From Streptococcus oralis subsp. dentisani (GTDB lineage: Bacteria; Bacillota; Bacilli; Lactobacillales; Streptococcaceae): a stretch of 64,000 nucleotides of DNA. Within the stretch, counting starts at the first letter, position 1, and the number at the start of each line of letters is the position of its first letter. Shown one piece after another: positions 55,487 to 63,658 of the stretch. The stretch lies in NCBI RefSeq assembly GCF_002096335.1, contig NZ_NCUW01000030.1, forward strand, positions 496,001-560,000. The letters run 5' to 3'. Both the position numbers and the translations under genes were made by a program. The notes beneath the pieces are model-generated. The model searched no databases. It had not been told where the DNA came from and saw only the letters and a program-made list of their open reading frames with translations.

Positions 55487-56036
55487 GTCTATATCTTTCT
55501 AATTTCTCAATCATAACTAAAAACGGTGGATTATTAACTTGGTTGAGAGTCCGATAAATGGCAGCTGTATACTCTTGTTGGTTCAACAGGCTAACAAAAT
55601 CCAATACAGCATCCCTCTCGGTGTCTCCTCCTTCATGACCATAGTAGATCATGATAGCAATCCGTCCCCCCTTGGCAAGCAAATGACACAGCTTTTCTAA
55701 GGCTTCGATAGTAGTCTGAGGTTGGGTGATGACGGATTTGTCAGCAGAAGGCAAATAACCCAGATTAAAAATCCCTGCCTTGGCTTCTGTCACAAACTGA
55801 TCAAGTGTCTCATGTCCTTGCAAAATCAACTGGACATTCTCTAAACCCGCATCATTTAAACGCTCTTGGGTTTTCTCAAAAGCCTGCTCCTGTATATCAA
55901 AGGCATAGACTTGCTTAGCTAGCTTGGCTAAAAAAAGCGTATCGTGTCCATTACCCATGGTCGCATCCACTACGATATCCTCTTTTGTCACGACTTCAGC
56001 CAAAAAATCATGTGCCATCTCAAGTGGTCTTTTCAT
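55479..56036 (-). CDS. mnmM: tRNA 5-(aminomethyl)-2-thiouridine methyltransferase MnmM (YtqB-like)
   Basis: A 185-residue SAM enzyme. DATMGNGHDTLFLAKLA is motif I, VYAFDIQEQAFEKT motif II, and FNLGYLPSADKSVITQP followed by NPPFLVMIEKLE are typical of B. subtilis YtqB, which was shown to make mnm5s2U in Gram-positives lacking MnmC. I choose the ATG at 56036, 8 bases from AGGAG; TTG at 56042 is less likely. Overlaps the ytqA end by 17 bases, the same pair as in Bacillus. Confidence 0.9.
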   Translation of the reverse strand: MKRPLEMAHDFLAEVVTKEDIVVDATMGNGHDTLFLAKLAKQVYAFDIQEQAFEKTQERLNDAGLENVQLILQGHETLDQFVTEAKAGIFNLGYLPSADKSVITQPQTTIEALEKLCHLLAKGGRIAIMIYYGHEGGDTERDAVLDFVSLLNQQEYTAAIYRTLNQVNNPPFLVMIEKLERYRHG

Positions 56037-56967
56037 TTTCAAACTCCTGTTTTACAGCCTTGCATCCTTGAACACTACCGCGGCGTCTCATTTCAGTTTC
56101 AATAGCATTTAGCACTTCCCATTTATTGAGGCTCCACATGGGACCAATCAACATATCTCTAGGCGCATCTCCTGTGATTCGATGGATGACGATGTGCTTG
56201 GGAATGATTTCCAATTGGTCACAAATGACCTTGACATATTCGTCTTGACTCATCAGTTGCAAGCGTCCTTCGTGATAATCTCGTTGCATACGTGTATTAG
56301 TCATAAGGTGGAGCAAGTGCAGTTTAATTCCTTGAATATCATTATCCGTGACACAGCGGCGGACATTTTCGACCATCATCTCATGGGTTTCCCCAGGTAG
56401 TCCGTTGATTAGATGGGAAACAATCTCAATCTTGGGATACTTTCTCAAACGTTTGACCGTTTCCACATATAATTCGTAGGAATGAGCACGGTTAATCAGG
56501 TCAGAGGTTGCTTCAAAAGTAGTCTGTAAGCCTAATTCTACCGTCACATGCATGCGATCCGATAACTCAGCCAAATATTCAATGGTTTCATCAGGCAAGC
56601 AGTCTGGGCGCGTTCCGATATTGATTCCTACTACACCTGGCTCGTTGATAGCTTGTTCATAACGCTCCCGAATCACTTCCACTTTTTCATGAGTATTGGT
56701 AAAGTTTTGAAAATAAACCAGATACTTCTGCACATCTGGCCACTTGCGGTGCATAAAGTCAATTTCCTTATAAAATTGCTCACGGATCGGGGCATCTGGT
56801 GCTACAATGGCATCTCCAGAACCCGAAACCGTACAAAAGGTACAGCCTCCATGCGCCACAGTTCCATCGCGATTAGGACAGTCAAACCCCGCATCAATAG
56901 GAACTTTAAAAGTCTTTTCTCCAAAGAGTTTTCGATAATAATCATTCAAGGTATTATAAGATTTCAT
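56020..56967 (-). CDS. ytqA: YtqA-type radical SAM protein (TIGR01212)
   Basis: A 315-residue radical SAM enzyme. DCPNRDGTVAHGGCTFCTV contains the cluster cysteines in the extended form of this family; NIGTRPDCLPDETIEYLAEL and HLINGLPGETHEMM follow. The pairing with mnmM suggests a tRNA role, which is inference. The start lies at 56967: 7 bases after a TGTTATAAT promoter, with no ribosome site, hence a likely leaderless message. ATG at 56976 is inside the -10. Confidence 0.88.
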   Translation of the reverse strand: MKSYNTLNDYYRKLFGEKTFKVPIDAGFDCPNRDGTVAHGGCTFCTVSGSGDAIVAPDAPIREQFYKEIDFMHRKWPDVQKYLVYFQNFTNTHEKVEVIRERYEQAINEPGVVGINIGTRPDCLPDETIEYLAELSDRMHVTVELGLQTTFEATSDLINRAHSYELYVETVKRLRKYPKIEIVSHLINGLPGETHEMMVENVRRCVTDNDIQGIKLHLLHLMTNTRMQRDYHEGRLQLMSQDEYVKVICDQLEIIPKHIVIHRITGDAPRDMLIGPMWSLNKWEVLNAIETEMRRRGSVQGCKAVKQEFENEKTT

Positions 56968-56974
56968 AACTTTC

Positions 56975-57003
56975 ATTATAACAAAAAACACTAACAATCT
57001 CAA
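56975..57003 (-). promoter_or_regulatory. Promoter of ytqA-mnmM, leaderless type
   Basis: Minus strand TTGAGA (57003-56998), 17-base spacer ending TGT, TATAAT (56980-56975), then 7 bases to the ATG. Confidence 0.8.
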
Positions 57004-57052
57004 AAGCCTGCCTTTGCCATAAAATCCTCTGTTTCTCATTTCCTTTAGTGAT

Positions 57053-57067
57053 TTTTTATGATACAAT
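57053..57067 (+). promoter_or_regulatory. Extended -10 promoter of the DUF3397 gene, leaderless type
   Basis: TGATACAAT (57059-57067) with 6 bases to the ATG at 57074; no good -35 and no ribosome site. Confidence 0.62.
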
Positions 57068-57073
57068 ATGGGT

Positions 57074-57427
57074 ATGATTTTAATGAAAATAGCATCTATT
57101 TTATTATTGATATTAACCTTAGTGGTTTGTTTTATTGTCACCAAACTGTTCGGACTTAGGAAATTAGGATTTAATTTCGCGGATTTAGCTTTTCCACTTT
57201 TAGTATTCGAGTACTACCTTATCACTGCTAAAGCCTTTACCCACAACTTTCTACCGCGACTTGGTGTCGCACTTTCTCTCCTAGCAATCCTCCTAGTTCT
57301 CTTTTTCCTCCTCAAAAAAAGAAGTTTTTACTACCCTAGATTTATCAAATTCTTCTGGAGAGCAGGTTTTCTCCTAACCTTAGTCCTCTATATCGCTATG
57401 ATTGTAGAGTTAATCTTGCTGACATAA
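57074..57427 (+). CDS. DUF3397 family membrane protein
   Basis: A 117-residue protein with four helices. The conserved core is KLGFNFADLAFPLLVFEYYLITAKAF-like sequence after helix 1, then RPRLG-type loop NFLPRLGVALSLLAIL and a basic RRSFYYPRF segment (here KKRSFYYPRF). Unknown function, common in lactic acid bacteria. The start is uncertain: ATG 57068 abuts the -10 and would be untranslatable, ATG 57074 suits a leaderless message, ATG 57083 (MKIAS) is a third option. Confidence 0.82.
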   Translation: MILMKIASILLLILTLVVCFIVTKLFGLRKLGFNFADLAFPLLVFEYYLITAKAFTHNFLPRLGVALSLLAILLVLFFLLKKRSFYYPRFIKFFWRAGFLLTLVLYIAMIVELILLT

Positions 57428-57450
57428 TCCTCAAATCTCATCATCCTACT

Positions 57451-57496
57451 CCTCGTATAGCTACTAGAAAATCATTTCCCTAGTAGTTATGCGAGG
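57451..57496 (+). terminator. Long hairpin after DUF3397 gene
   Basis: CCTCGTATAGCTACTAG (57451-57467) pairs with CTAGTAGTTATGCGAGG (57480-57496): 17 pairs with two wobble positions. AATTTTC follows. Probably a terminator; length is more than usual. Confidence 0.7.
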
Positions 57497-57598
57497 AATT
57501 TTCGTATGTCCCAAAACAATAGTACCTGCTTTCTCATCCATTTATAAAGTCTTTCAAATAAAATAATCCTAAACCCTTCCCGTTTCTTCGAACAAAAA

Positions 57599-57620
57599 AG
57601 AGAGGACCATCATCCTCTCT
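57599..57620 (-). terminator. Terminator of the divIVA-like/gtfA/gtfB operon
   Basis: AGAGAGGA (57599-57606) pairs with TCCTCTCT (57613-57620); the leftward RNA ends in six U residues. Confidence 0.92.
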
Positions 57621-57657
57621 AAAATCCATTTTTCAGCCAATATAAGGTATCTTACAA

Positions 57658-58986
57658 TTAAAAGATAGCTCTATATTGCTCCAAACTAGCCTGATTAGCA
57701 GCCTGTTTCTGTCTAGCAAGTGCTGCTTCCATCTCTGATGAGTGGGCAAGGACACTTTGAATCTTATCCACCATGCCTGAAACATTTTCTGGCGAATAAA
57801 TGTGACTATCTGCAATAAATCGATGGCTATGACAAGTGTTTGTGAAGCTGAGAATCAACATATTGTTCTCAAAGGCTGTGCGACAAGCATTAAGGATTTC
57901 ATCGCTGATATTGATATCTAAATACAAATCACATTTCTCAAAAAGCTCAGCAACTCTAGCTGGGCGGATATTTGGATAAAGCGAAACATTTGCAAAACGA
58001 TTTAGTCCCATTAAATGACTGGACATTTCTGTAATCGCTCCAATATGAAAATGAACATTTGGTAGCTTAGTCACAAGTTCTTCAATCTGCTCAAGCTGAT
58101 CACTATTAGTCAAAATCAAGGCTTCCGGATTCATGTTATTAAGGCGTTGATAAGCATAGATATATCCAAGATTGTGGAAATAGTTTTTTTCTTCAGGAGC
58201 CACCAAGTTTTGAATTTTCTCATAAGCCTGCTTATCTTGAACAGCAATACGAACGTTTCGATTCGTTAGCTTCATAGCCGCTACCATATTACCTGGTAAC
58301 TCTTCTCCAATAGGCTCTTGCCAGAAAAGAACATCTTCTGCACGACCATTTTTAGGCGGAAGCGAATAGGCCACCAAGAAAGGAGTCGATAGCGAATTAT
58401 AAATAATTCGATCTGTATCGTACCCACGGTATTGGAGGTAAAAGATAATAAATTCTTGTTTGGATTTAAAAATATGCCGTTTTCCTTCCCATGTAAGGAT
58501 GATATCTCCCGTCAAATGATTTTCCATAATCACAACGATATTGCTTTGGTCAAAATAGCGAGTATGGGTCGGACGTTGTGTCTTATCATAAGTTATCTGC
58601 GCAAAAAGTCGTCCTTTACGATTGTAAATATCTGCTACTCGAACTTGCCCCTCTGAATCCAACCATTCGACAGCCCGAACGCGTCTTTCATGAGTTGGTT
58701 GACGATAAAAAATATTAGCACGTTTCTTACCCATGTCTAGAATTTCACCATTCACATTACTAGAGCGAATTTCCCACAAGTGAGGTTTTGGAACTAGATT
58801 AAAATAAAGAGGTCGACTTTCTGGTGTCTCTAAATCTCCTGTGAAATAACTATAAGGAGACTCAACATCTGGAGCAAGATAACCATCGTCTTGGACAACA
58901 ACAACGGGACAATCTAGCCCTGCTGTTTTTAGTGAACGTAACAAATCAAAACTTGCCTGATCATAGCGTTCAAACAAACAAATCAT
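57658..58986 (-). CDS. gtfB: GtfB-like glycosyltransferase chaperone subunit
   Basis: A 442-residue protein of the accessory Sec GtfB type. It opens MICLFERYDQASFDLLRSLK and has the extended beta domain (about 40-190) followed by a GT-B-like core. It lacks the E-x7-E catalytic motif that GtfA has; the corresponding region reads LDINISDEILNACRTAFENN. In known systems GtfB binds the acceptor and pairs with GtfA to put GlcNAc on Ser/Thr of a serine-rich repeat adhesin. Here no adhesin or secA2/secY2 is adjacent. It lies 30 bases after gtfA and ends in a terminator. Confidence 0.87.
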   Translation of the reverse strand: MICLFERYDQASFDLLRSLKTAGLDCPVVVVQDDGYLAPDVESPYSYFTGDLETPESRPLYFNLVPKPHLWEIRSSNVNGEILDMGKKRANIFYRQPTHERRVRAVEWLDSEGQVRVADIYNRKGRLFAQITYDKTQRPTHTRYFDQSNIVVIMENHLTGDIILTWEGKRHIFKSKQEFIIFYLQYRGYDTDRIIYNSLSTPFLVAYSLPPKNGRAEDVLFWQEPIGEELPGNMVAAMKLTNRNVRIAVQDKQAYEKIQNLVAPEEKNYFHNLGYIYAYQRLNNMNPEALILTNSDQLEQIEELVTKLPNVHFHIGAITEMSSHLMGLNRFANVSLYPNIRPARVAELFEKCDLYLDINISDEILNACRTAFENNMLILSFTNTCHSHRFIADSHIYSPENVSGMVDKIQSVLAHSSEMEAALARQKQAANQASLEQYRAIF

Positions 58987-59016
58987 AGTTTTTATACCTT
59001 TCTTTCTGAACCCTAC

Positions 59017-60546
59017 TTAGTTTGTCTGAGCAGATTGGACAAGATCAGACCAACGTTGAGCGATATGCTCATCAAGATAAGGTTTAGCTACCTCATAAGA
59101 TACTCGAGACAAATCTTCTTGAGAGTGCTGAATAAATAGCTGAATAATCTTCTCTGCATACTCTGTCGTCATAGCCTCCAAGTCATCTGGACGAGCCTCA
59201 GGAATTAGATAACCATTTTCACCATCACGGATAAATGTTGGATTGCCATAACGTACATCAAATCCAATAATAGGCAGACCAGACCCTACTGCTTCTAGCA
59301 AGGTCAGGCCAAATCCTTCACTCGTGGATGCAGTCAAATAAGCTGAATAGTTCTTATAAACATCTGTTAGATGATGATGGCCCATCAGACGGATGTAATC
59401 TCCTGCCTCCAATTCTTCAATCAAATCCCGAAGCATAGCCTCCTCACCGCCAGTACCATAGATGTCAAAAGTGAGCTCTGGCAAATGTTCATGCGCCTTC
59501 ACCACAGAGCGAATCAGCCAATCAATGTGTTTTTCACTTGCTAATCGAGAAGCTGTTATCAAACCAAAAGGCTTCCTCTCCCCCTCTGGTAGACGTAGCT
59601 TATCCAAACTCCCCACAGGAATAGTCCATATTTCCTTTGGTTTAATATTGGTATACTGTGCAAACTGCTCTGTGAGAAGTCTTGTCTGAGCATCCGTCGA
59701 ATTGATAATGTAATCTACCTCGTCAGCATGTTCAAACTGATACTCGTAATAGTTATTCCACAAGATATAGTCTTTTTCTGCAGGATTTTCACTGAAGTGG
59801 TCAGCATGAACGATAACAGCTAATTTAGCCTTCCCTTTATTAGCAAAAATTGGCTGCCCAATATCTGTCTCCCTATCCAAAATCAATAAGTCTTTGTCAG
59901 TCAACTCTAAACTTCTCATGAAATGGGCAACAAATTCCTGCTTGGAGTAGAAAACATGATTTGGAAAACGATAGATTTGCGTCTCCTGCTTGCCGTTCAC
60001 CTCATCTATAATCTCTTCATAAGCTACACTACCGTCTTCATTAAGCCAGGTTCGTTGGTAAAGTCGAGCACGACCATCTACAGGACTATAATACTCAACA
60101 AAGTTCTTGACGTAAGTATAATATTCCTTTTGAATTAGACAACCCCGTGAAACAATTTCTGCTCGCTCAATTAGCTCATTATCCATATCGCTAGCATAAC
60201 AAGTCACAAAATCATTGTCTCCAAACATAACTCGGAAAGTTTTATTTTCAGGGTTACGGATAATCTCTAGTGGCTCTCTATCAAAACCAGCTAAAACATG
60301 AGCTAGAGTGTAGGTCGTAGGAGCAATTTCAACATCAGTGAAATACTGATAAAGCCAGATGACTTCAGAATCTTTAAATCCGATATTTTTAGTCAGATGC
60401 TCAATATTATCAGCTGAAATAAAATCCATAAAGATAAATTTTGCATCTAAGCCCACACTGCGGAATAATTTTGCTCGATAGATTTGCGCATACTCCACTC
60501 CACTGCTCGCCCAGCCAATTCCCAAATTGATGTTATAAATTGTCAT
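59017..60546 (-). CDS. gtfA: GtfA-like O-GlcNAc glycosyltransferase
   Basis: A 509-residue GT4 enzyme of the accessory Sec GtfA type. MTIYNINLGIGWASSGVEYA is the family's signature start, DUF1975 (extended beta sheet) runs to about residue 200, and the donor domain shows ITASRLASEKHIDWLI, DIYGTGGEE and STSEGFGLTLLEAVGSGLPI with the E-x7-E motif. Together with gtfB it should transfer GlcNAc from UDP-GlcNAc to Ser/Thr of a protein. Starts 14 bases after the coiled-coil gene, with AGAGGA upstream. Confidence 0.88.
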   Translation of the reverse strand: MTIYNINLGIGWASSGVEYAQIYRAKLFRSVGLDAKFIFMDFISADNIEHLTKNIGFKDSEVIWLYQYFTDVEIAPTTYTLAHVLAGFDREPLEIIRNPENKTFRVMFGDNDFVTCYASDMDNELIERAEIVSRGCLIQKEYYTYVKNFVEYYSPVDGRARLYQRTWLNEDGSVAYEEIIDEVNGKQETQIYRFPNHVFYSKQEFVAHFMRSLELTDKDLLILDRETDIGQPIFANKGKAKLAVIVHADHFSENPAEKDYILWNNYYEYQFEHADEVDYIINSTDAQTRLLTEQFAQYTNIKPKEIWTIPVGSLDKLRLPEGERKPFGLITASRLASEKHIDWLIRSVVKAHEHLPELTFDIYGTGGEEAMLRDLIEELEAGDYIRLMGHHHLTDVYKNYSAYLTASTSEGFGLTLLEAVGSGLPIIGFDVRYGNPTFIRDGENGYLIPEARPDDLEAMTTEYAEKIIQLFIQHSQEDLSRVSYEVAKPYLDEHIAQRWSDLVQSAQTN

Positions 60547-60560
60547 AAATCATATTCCTC

Positions 60561-61271
60561 TTACAAAAAGATATCGTCTTCGACTCTTGAAAGATGCTTA
60601 GTATTTTCCTCTTGTTGCTCTTCTTTGTTGTTCTCTTCTCTAGTTAGTTCCTTCTCAGAAGAAATAAAGTAATTAACAGGGACTGGACTTTCTGAACCAG
60701 TCTTTGCAACAATGTTTTCAATCTTTACAACTTCTATTTGAGGTAGGGAATCCTTTACCTTCTCTTCCTCACCCGCAAACAAGTCTAATTCTTCCTGCTC
60801 TTCTTGTTGCTCTTCGTCATCCAAAGGAGCTTCAAACAGAGTTGTAGCATCGATTTCTTTATCTAGATTTTCGTCTTCTAAAAAGTCATCAACCTGATTT
60901 AGAAGTTCCTTTATCTTTTCCTTTTGTAAATGATAGAGTCTTTCAGCCTCTAGACGTTTTTTTGTCAAGATATCAATCTCTTCCAGAATAGATTCGCGTA
61001 TGTCCAGATAATCCTTTTGTGCTTTTTCTAAAACTTCCTTGGCTTCTTGCTCCGCACTTTTATGAGCTGAAATGACAAGTGATTTTGCATAAACAATGGC
61101 TTCACCTATCTCTTTTTCCTTATCCCTCATGGAGTCAATTTTTTTACGCAAAGATTCGATCTTTTCATTTTTTTTCTGAATTTCACTATAAAATCCCTCT
61201 TCCAAGGATTCGATACAATCGTCGACTTCCTTTGCACGATAACGACCGAACAATGTTTTTCTAAGTCTCAT
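60561..61271 (-). CDS. DivIVA-like coiled-coil protein
   Basis: A 236-residue protein with an N-terminal RKTLFGRYRAKEVDDCIESL motif like the DivIVA lipid-binding domain, then a coiled coil (about 25-130: KKNEKIESLRKKIDSMRDKE, KSAEQEAKEVLEKAQKDYL) and a long acidic Glu/Asp-rich tail ending VEDDIFL. Such proteins recognise curved membrane or scaffold other proteins. It precedes gtfA and gtfB on one transcript, which suggests that it localises or regulates the glycosyltransferase; that link is inference. GGGAG lies 8 bases from the ATG. Confidence 0.8.
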   Translation of the reverse strand: MRLRKTLFGRYRAKEVDDCIESLEEGFYSEIQKKNEKIESLRKKIDSMRDKEKEIGEAIVYAKSLVISAHKSAEQEAKEVLEKAQKDYLDIRESILEEIDILTKKRLEAERLYHLQKEKIKELLNQVDDFLEDENLDKEIDATTLFEAPLDDEEQQEEQEELDLFAGEEEKVKDSLPQIEVVKIENIVAKTGSESPVPVNYFISSEKELTREENNKEEQQEENTKHLSRVEDDIFL

Positions 61272-61573
61272 TTTGCTCCCTCTATTCCTTATTTATCTAA
61301 TATATACCACGATACCCATTGTAGCATAAAATAGCACGTATTACCATTATTTTCTAACTCTCCGACGCTAAATAACATTACAAAATTTGATACTCCATAA
61401 TCGCTTCTTTATCGATGAATAATATCAACTAAATAAACGAAAATTTATAAAAGGATATGCACTAAAAATCTATTACTCCTTTATAGATAAATTCAAATAT
61501 GCAAATTGAGATCAATATAAAAGAACTTAGCCCCATGAAATACAGAACTAAATCCTTTACTTAAATGATGTGT
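61272..61573. other. AT-rich stretch with the operon promoter
   Basis: A minus-strand -10 TACAAT (61323-61318) with a weak -35 should start the coiled-coil/gtfA/gtfB operon. The rest, to 61573, shows no gene or strong repeat. Confidence 0.5.
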
Positions 61574-61915
61574 CTAACTTTTTGGGAGCAGTACATTTTT
61601 ATATCTGTGCATGTCAACATCTAAATTTCTTCTAGATACAAGCCTAAACATGTTACTAAAGAACCCTAGTAACAATTCCTCAAACTCTGATTCTGACCCG
61701 AAAATAATCTCCTCCTTACTTATATTAAAAGTTATTTCGTAAGCCTCTAGAACTGTATGAGTTATGAAATTATCTCCCTCATTATATTTCATATTTTCAA
61801 TTTTGCTGATTGCTGATTTATCTGCAATATCGTCTTACCTAAAGCTACTATTACTTCTTAAATCCGTACAACGCTTAGAAATAGACTCAACTAACTCAGT
61901 CTCAAAATTAAACAC
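61574..61915 (-). pseudogene. Small gene with one in-frame stop, unknown
   Basis: From GTG at 61915, with GGGAGG 5 bases upstream, the frame reads MFNFETELVESISKRCTDL and 26 residues before TAA (61837-61835). It then continues without a shift as DDIADKSAISKIENMKYNEG and HTVLEAYEITFNISKEEIIF to a normal end at 61574 (about 113 codons in all). The strong ribosome site and sense-like sequence on both sides suggest one gene broken by a point mutation, or a sequencing error. Acidic, helical; immunity-protein-like is only an impression. Confidence 0.6.
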
Positions 61916-61935
61916 TATTACCTCCCTCTTATACC

Positions 61936-62034
61936 TTAGTTTTCTGCCTCAGTCAGGCCAAACAACTCCATAACCAAGTTATCACTATCAAGATGTAACA
62001 ATTTATTCTTGATTGAATCGAGTATTTTCCTAGA
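61936..62034 (-). pseudogene. C-terminal fragment, possibly DNA methyltransferase/restriction enzyme
   Basis: 32 codons after a TAG (62037-62035): SRKILDSIKNKLLHLDSDNL then VMELFGLTEAEN and TAA. The pattern D-x-LV-x-ELFGLTEAE resembles the tail of many type II/IIG and Eco57I-like methyltransferases (D.LVYELYGLTEEE). No start or ribosome site, so a remnant. It ends 20 bases before the ribosome site of the next pseudogene. Confidence 0.4.
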
Positions 62035-62122
62035 CTAGTTAATTAAAATATAGAGAAATTAGAAGGTGAACCCTGTAAAATAAGGACAATATAAAAATAA
62101 ATCATCATTCGAAAATCCTCCT

Positions 62123-63580
62123 CTATCTTAGAAAATCAAGTGAAAAATCATCAGCGATATTAACCTCAAACGGTGAGCTTTTCCCATAACATATGCCATT
62201 TTTTACTAGATATGCTTCAACATAATGACGTCCTGCATAACGAGTACTCTCTTTTCTAACTTTCTTCCCCTCAATTAATTCTGAACTATAAAAATCACCT
62301 CTTAAACAATTCGCATTTTCAGCTTCTTTACCTGTGTTAGTAACTTGCCACCATATTTCGTAATCTTTTAATCTTTTAGCTTGTACTTCAAATCTCAACT
62401 CTCCATGTTTATTTAATATCGTACCGCTTTTAATTTCCTTCCACCTAAATCCAGAATGCAAATACTTTGCCTTAATTGAGACTTCTTCTTTTGAAAGATT
62501 TAGCCATTTTGACTTCTGGTGGTGTGGTATTAAACTTACACTGGTGATTGGTAGTTGATTTTCACAATCTCTAAATAAACTTCTCCTGAGATATTGAATT
62601 TTATCAGAATAAGATAAATTATGATTTCTGACATTAAAATCTGATTCTAATTGTTGTAACCAAATTTTAAAGAATTCAAAATAACTGCTATCTTTATCCC
62701 ACTTGCTTGAAAGAACTTCTTCCTCATTTACAGGATTATGAACACAAGGCTTTCCATTTCTTATTTCTATTCCATCTTTCAAATGTTCTATAACATAGTT
62801 CATAATATCCAAAAAGTCACTGTTATACGAACTCGCTGACTGGTACTGTTTTGCTGCTAAAGTAGTAATGATGATAGAGCTTGGCTTATGCTCAATATCA
62901 TCTGCAAAACAAACCTCAGCGTGTCTTTTCAGAATCTGTACAATCCTTTGCAATGGTGTTTTAACCTTATATTCGGGAATTTTTTCAATGGAAGCATAAA
63001 ATCTCTTAGCAACTTCTTCTTGATATATAGAAAATTTTGAGACATCTCTAAACCACTTAGCATATCCTTTAGGATTACTTGTTTCCCAATCAGTAGATAC
63101 TTCATAATAGTTATTATTACTTTTATCTGTGATAGCTATATACCCGTCATCCTTTTCATTTAAGGGTACTGACGGTAAAATATCTATATGAAAATTGTTC
63201 TCATCAACATATTTTAATGTCCAACATCGCTTACTTTCCTCTGGGTCGTTAGACATCGATTGTGATTTAGCATAGCTTTTTACAATTTTTCCTAAGTTAT
63301 ATTTTAAAGAAAATTGAGACTGTCCTTCTCTTCTCAAACCTGTAAAGTTACAAACTATATCTATATCGTAAACTCCATCTTCTGTTAGAGGTTTGATTGC
63401 CGTCCCCAATTTAAATGAACCCTGTAAATATATATCAGGTCTATAAGAACTAAGTTCTGAATTTTTGATATAGTCGGCGATTGAATTATATCTCTGAGTA
63501 GCTTTTTCATATTTAGAATCTGAAACATCTAACTCCTCAATGAGGCTTTTTATCTCTTTTGGGATAACAATATCTACCAA
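62123..63580 (-). CDS. CBASS-like CD-NTase with C-terminal AGS-C sensor domain
   Basis: A 485-residue nucleotidyltransferase of the cGAS/DncV-like superfamily. The catalytic signature is QGSFKLGT (Gly54-Ser55), then YDIDIV (Asp72, Asp74) and HIDILPSV (Asp133), the three-metal-ligand triad. From about residue 385 the AGS-C sensor domain is visible: LRFEVQAKRL, EIWWQVTNTGKEAENANCLR and RKESTRYAGRHYVEAYLV. In CBASS such enzymes make cyclic oligonucleotides on phage infection. Start TTG at 63580 with AGGAGG 8 bases ahead; the nearby ATG stops at once. Effector not yet identified. Confidence 0.86.
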   Translation of the reverse strand: MVDIVIPKEIKSLIEELDVSDSKYEKATQRYNSIADYIKNSELSSYRPDIYLQGSFKLGTAIKPLTEDGVYDIDIVCNFTGLRREGQSQFSLKYNLGKIVKSYAKSQSMSNDPEESKRCWTLKYVDENNFHIDILPSVPLNEKDDGYIAITDKSNNNYYEVSTDWETSNPKGYAKWFRDVSKFSIYQEEVAKRFYASIEKIPEYKVKTPLQRIVQILKRHAEVCFADDIEHKPSSIIITTLAAKQYQSASSYNSDFLDIMNYVIEHLKDGIEIRNGKPCVHNPVNEEEVLSSKWDKDSSYFEFFKIWLQQLESDFNVRNHNLSYSDKIQYLRRSLFRDCENQLPITSVSLIPHHQKSKWLNLSKEEVSIKAKYLHSGFRWKEIKSGTILNKHGELRFEVQAKRLKDYEIWWQVTNTGKEAENANCLRGDFYSSELIEGKKVRKESTRYAGRHYVEAYLVKNGICYGKSSPFEVNIADDFSLDFLR

Positions 63581-63658
63581 ATTACATTCCTCCTAAACTA
63601 TATACCTAGCAGTGGCAGAAATTTTTTTAGAAAGTCCATCTTTAGTAAAGCAAAACTT

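Noticed and set aside
61764-61973. 69-codon plus-strand frame in the defence segment
   Set aside because: Antisense to the better supported minus-strand frames (with ribosome site); composition is not protein-like.
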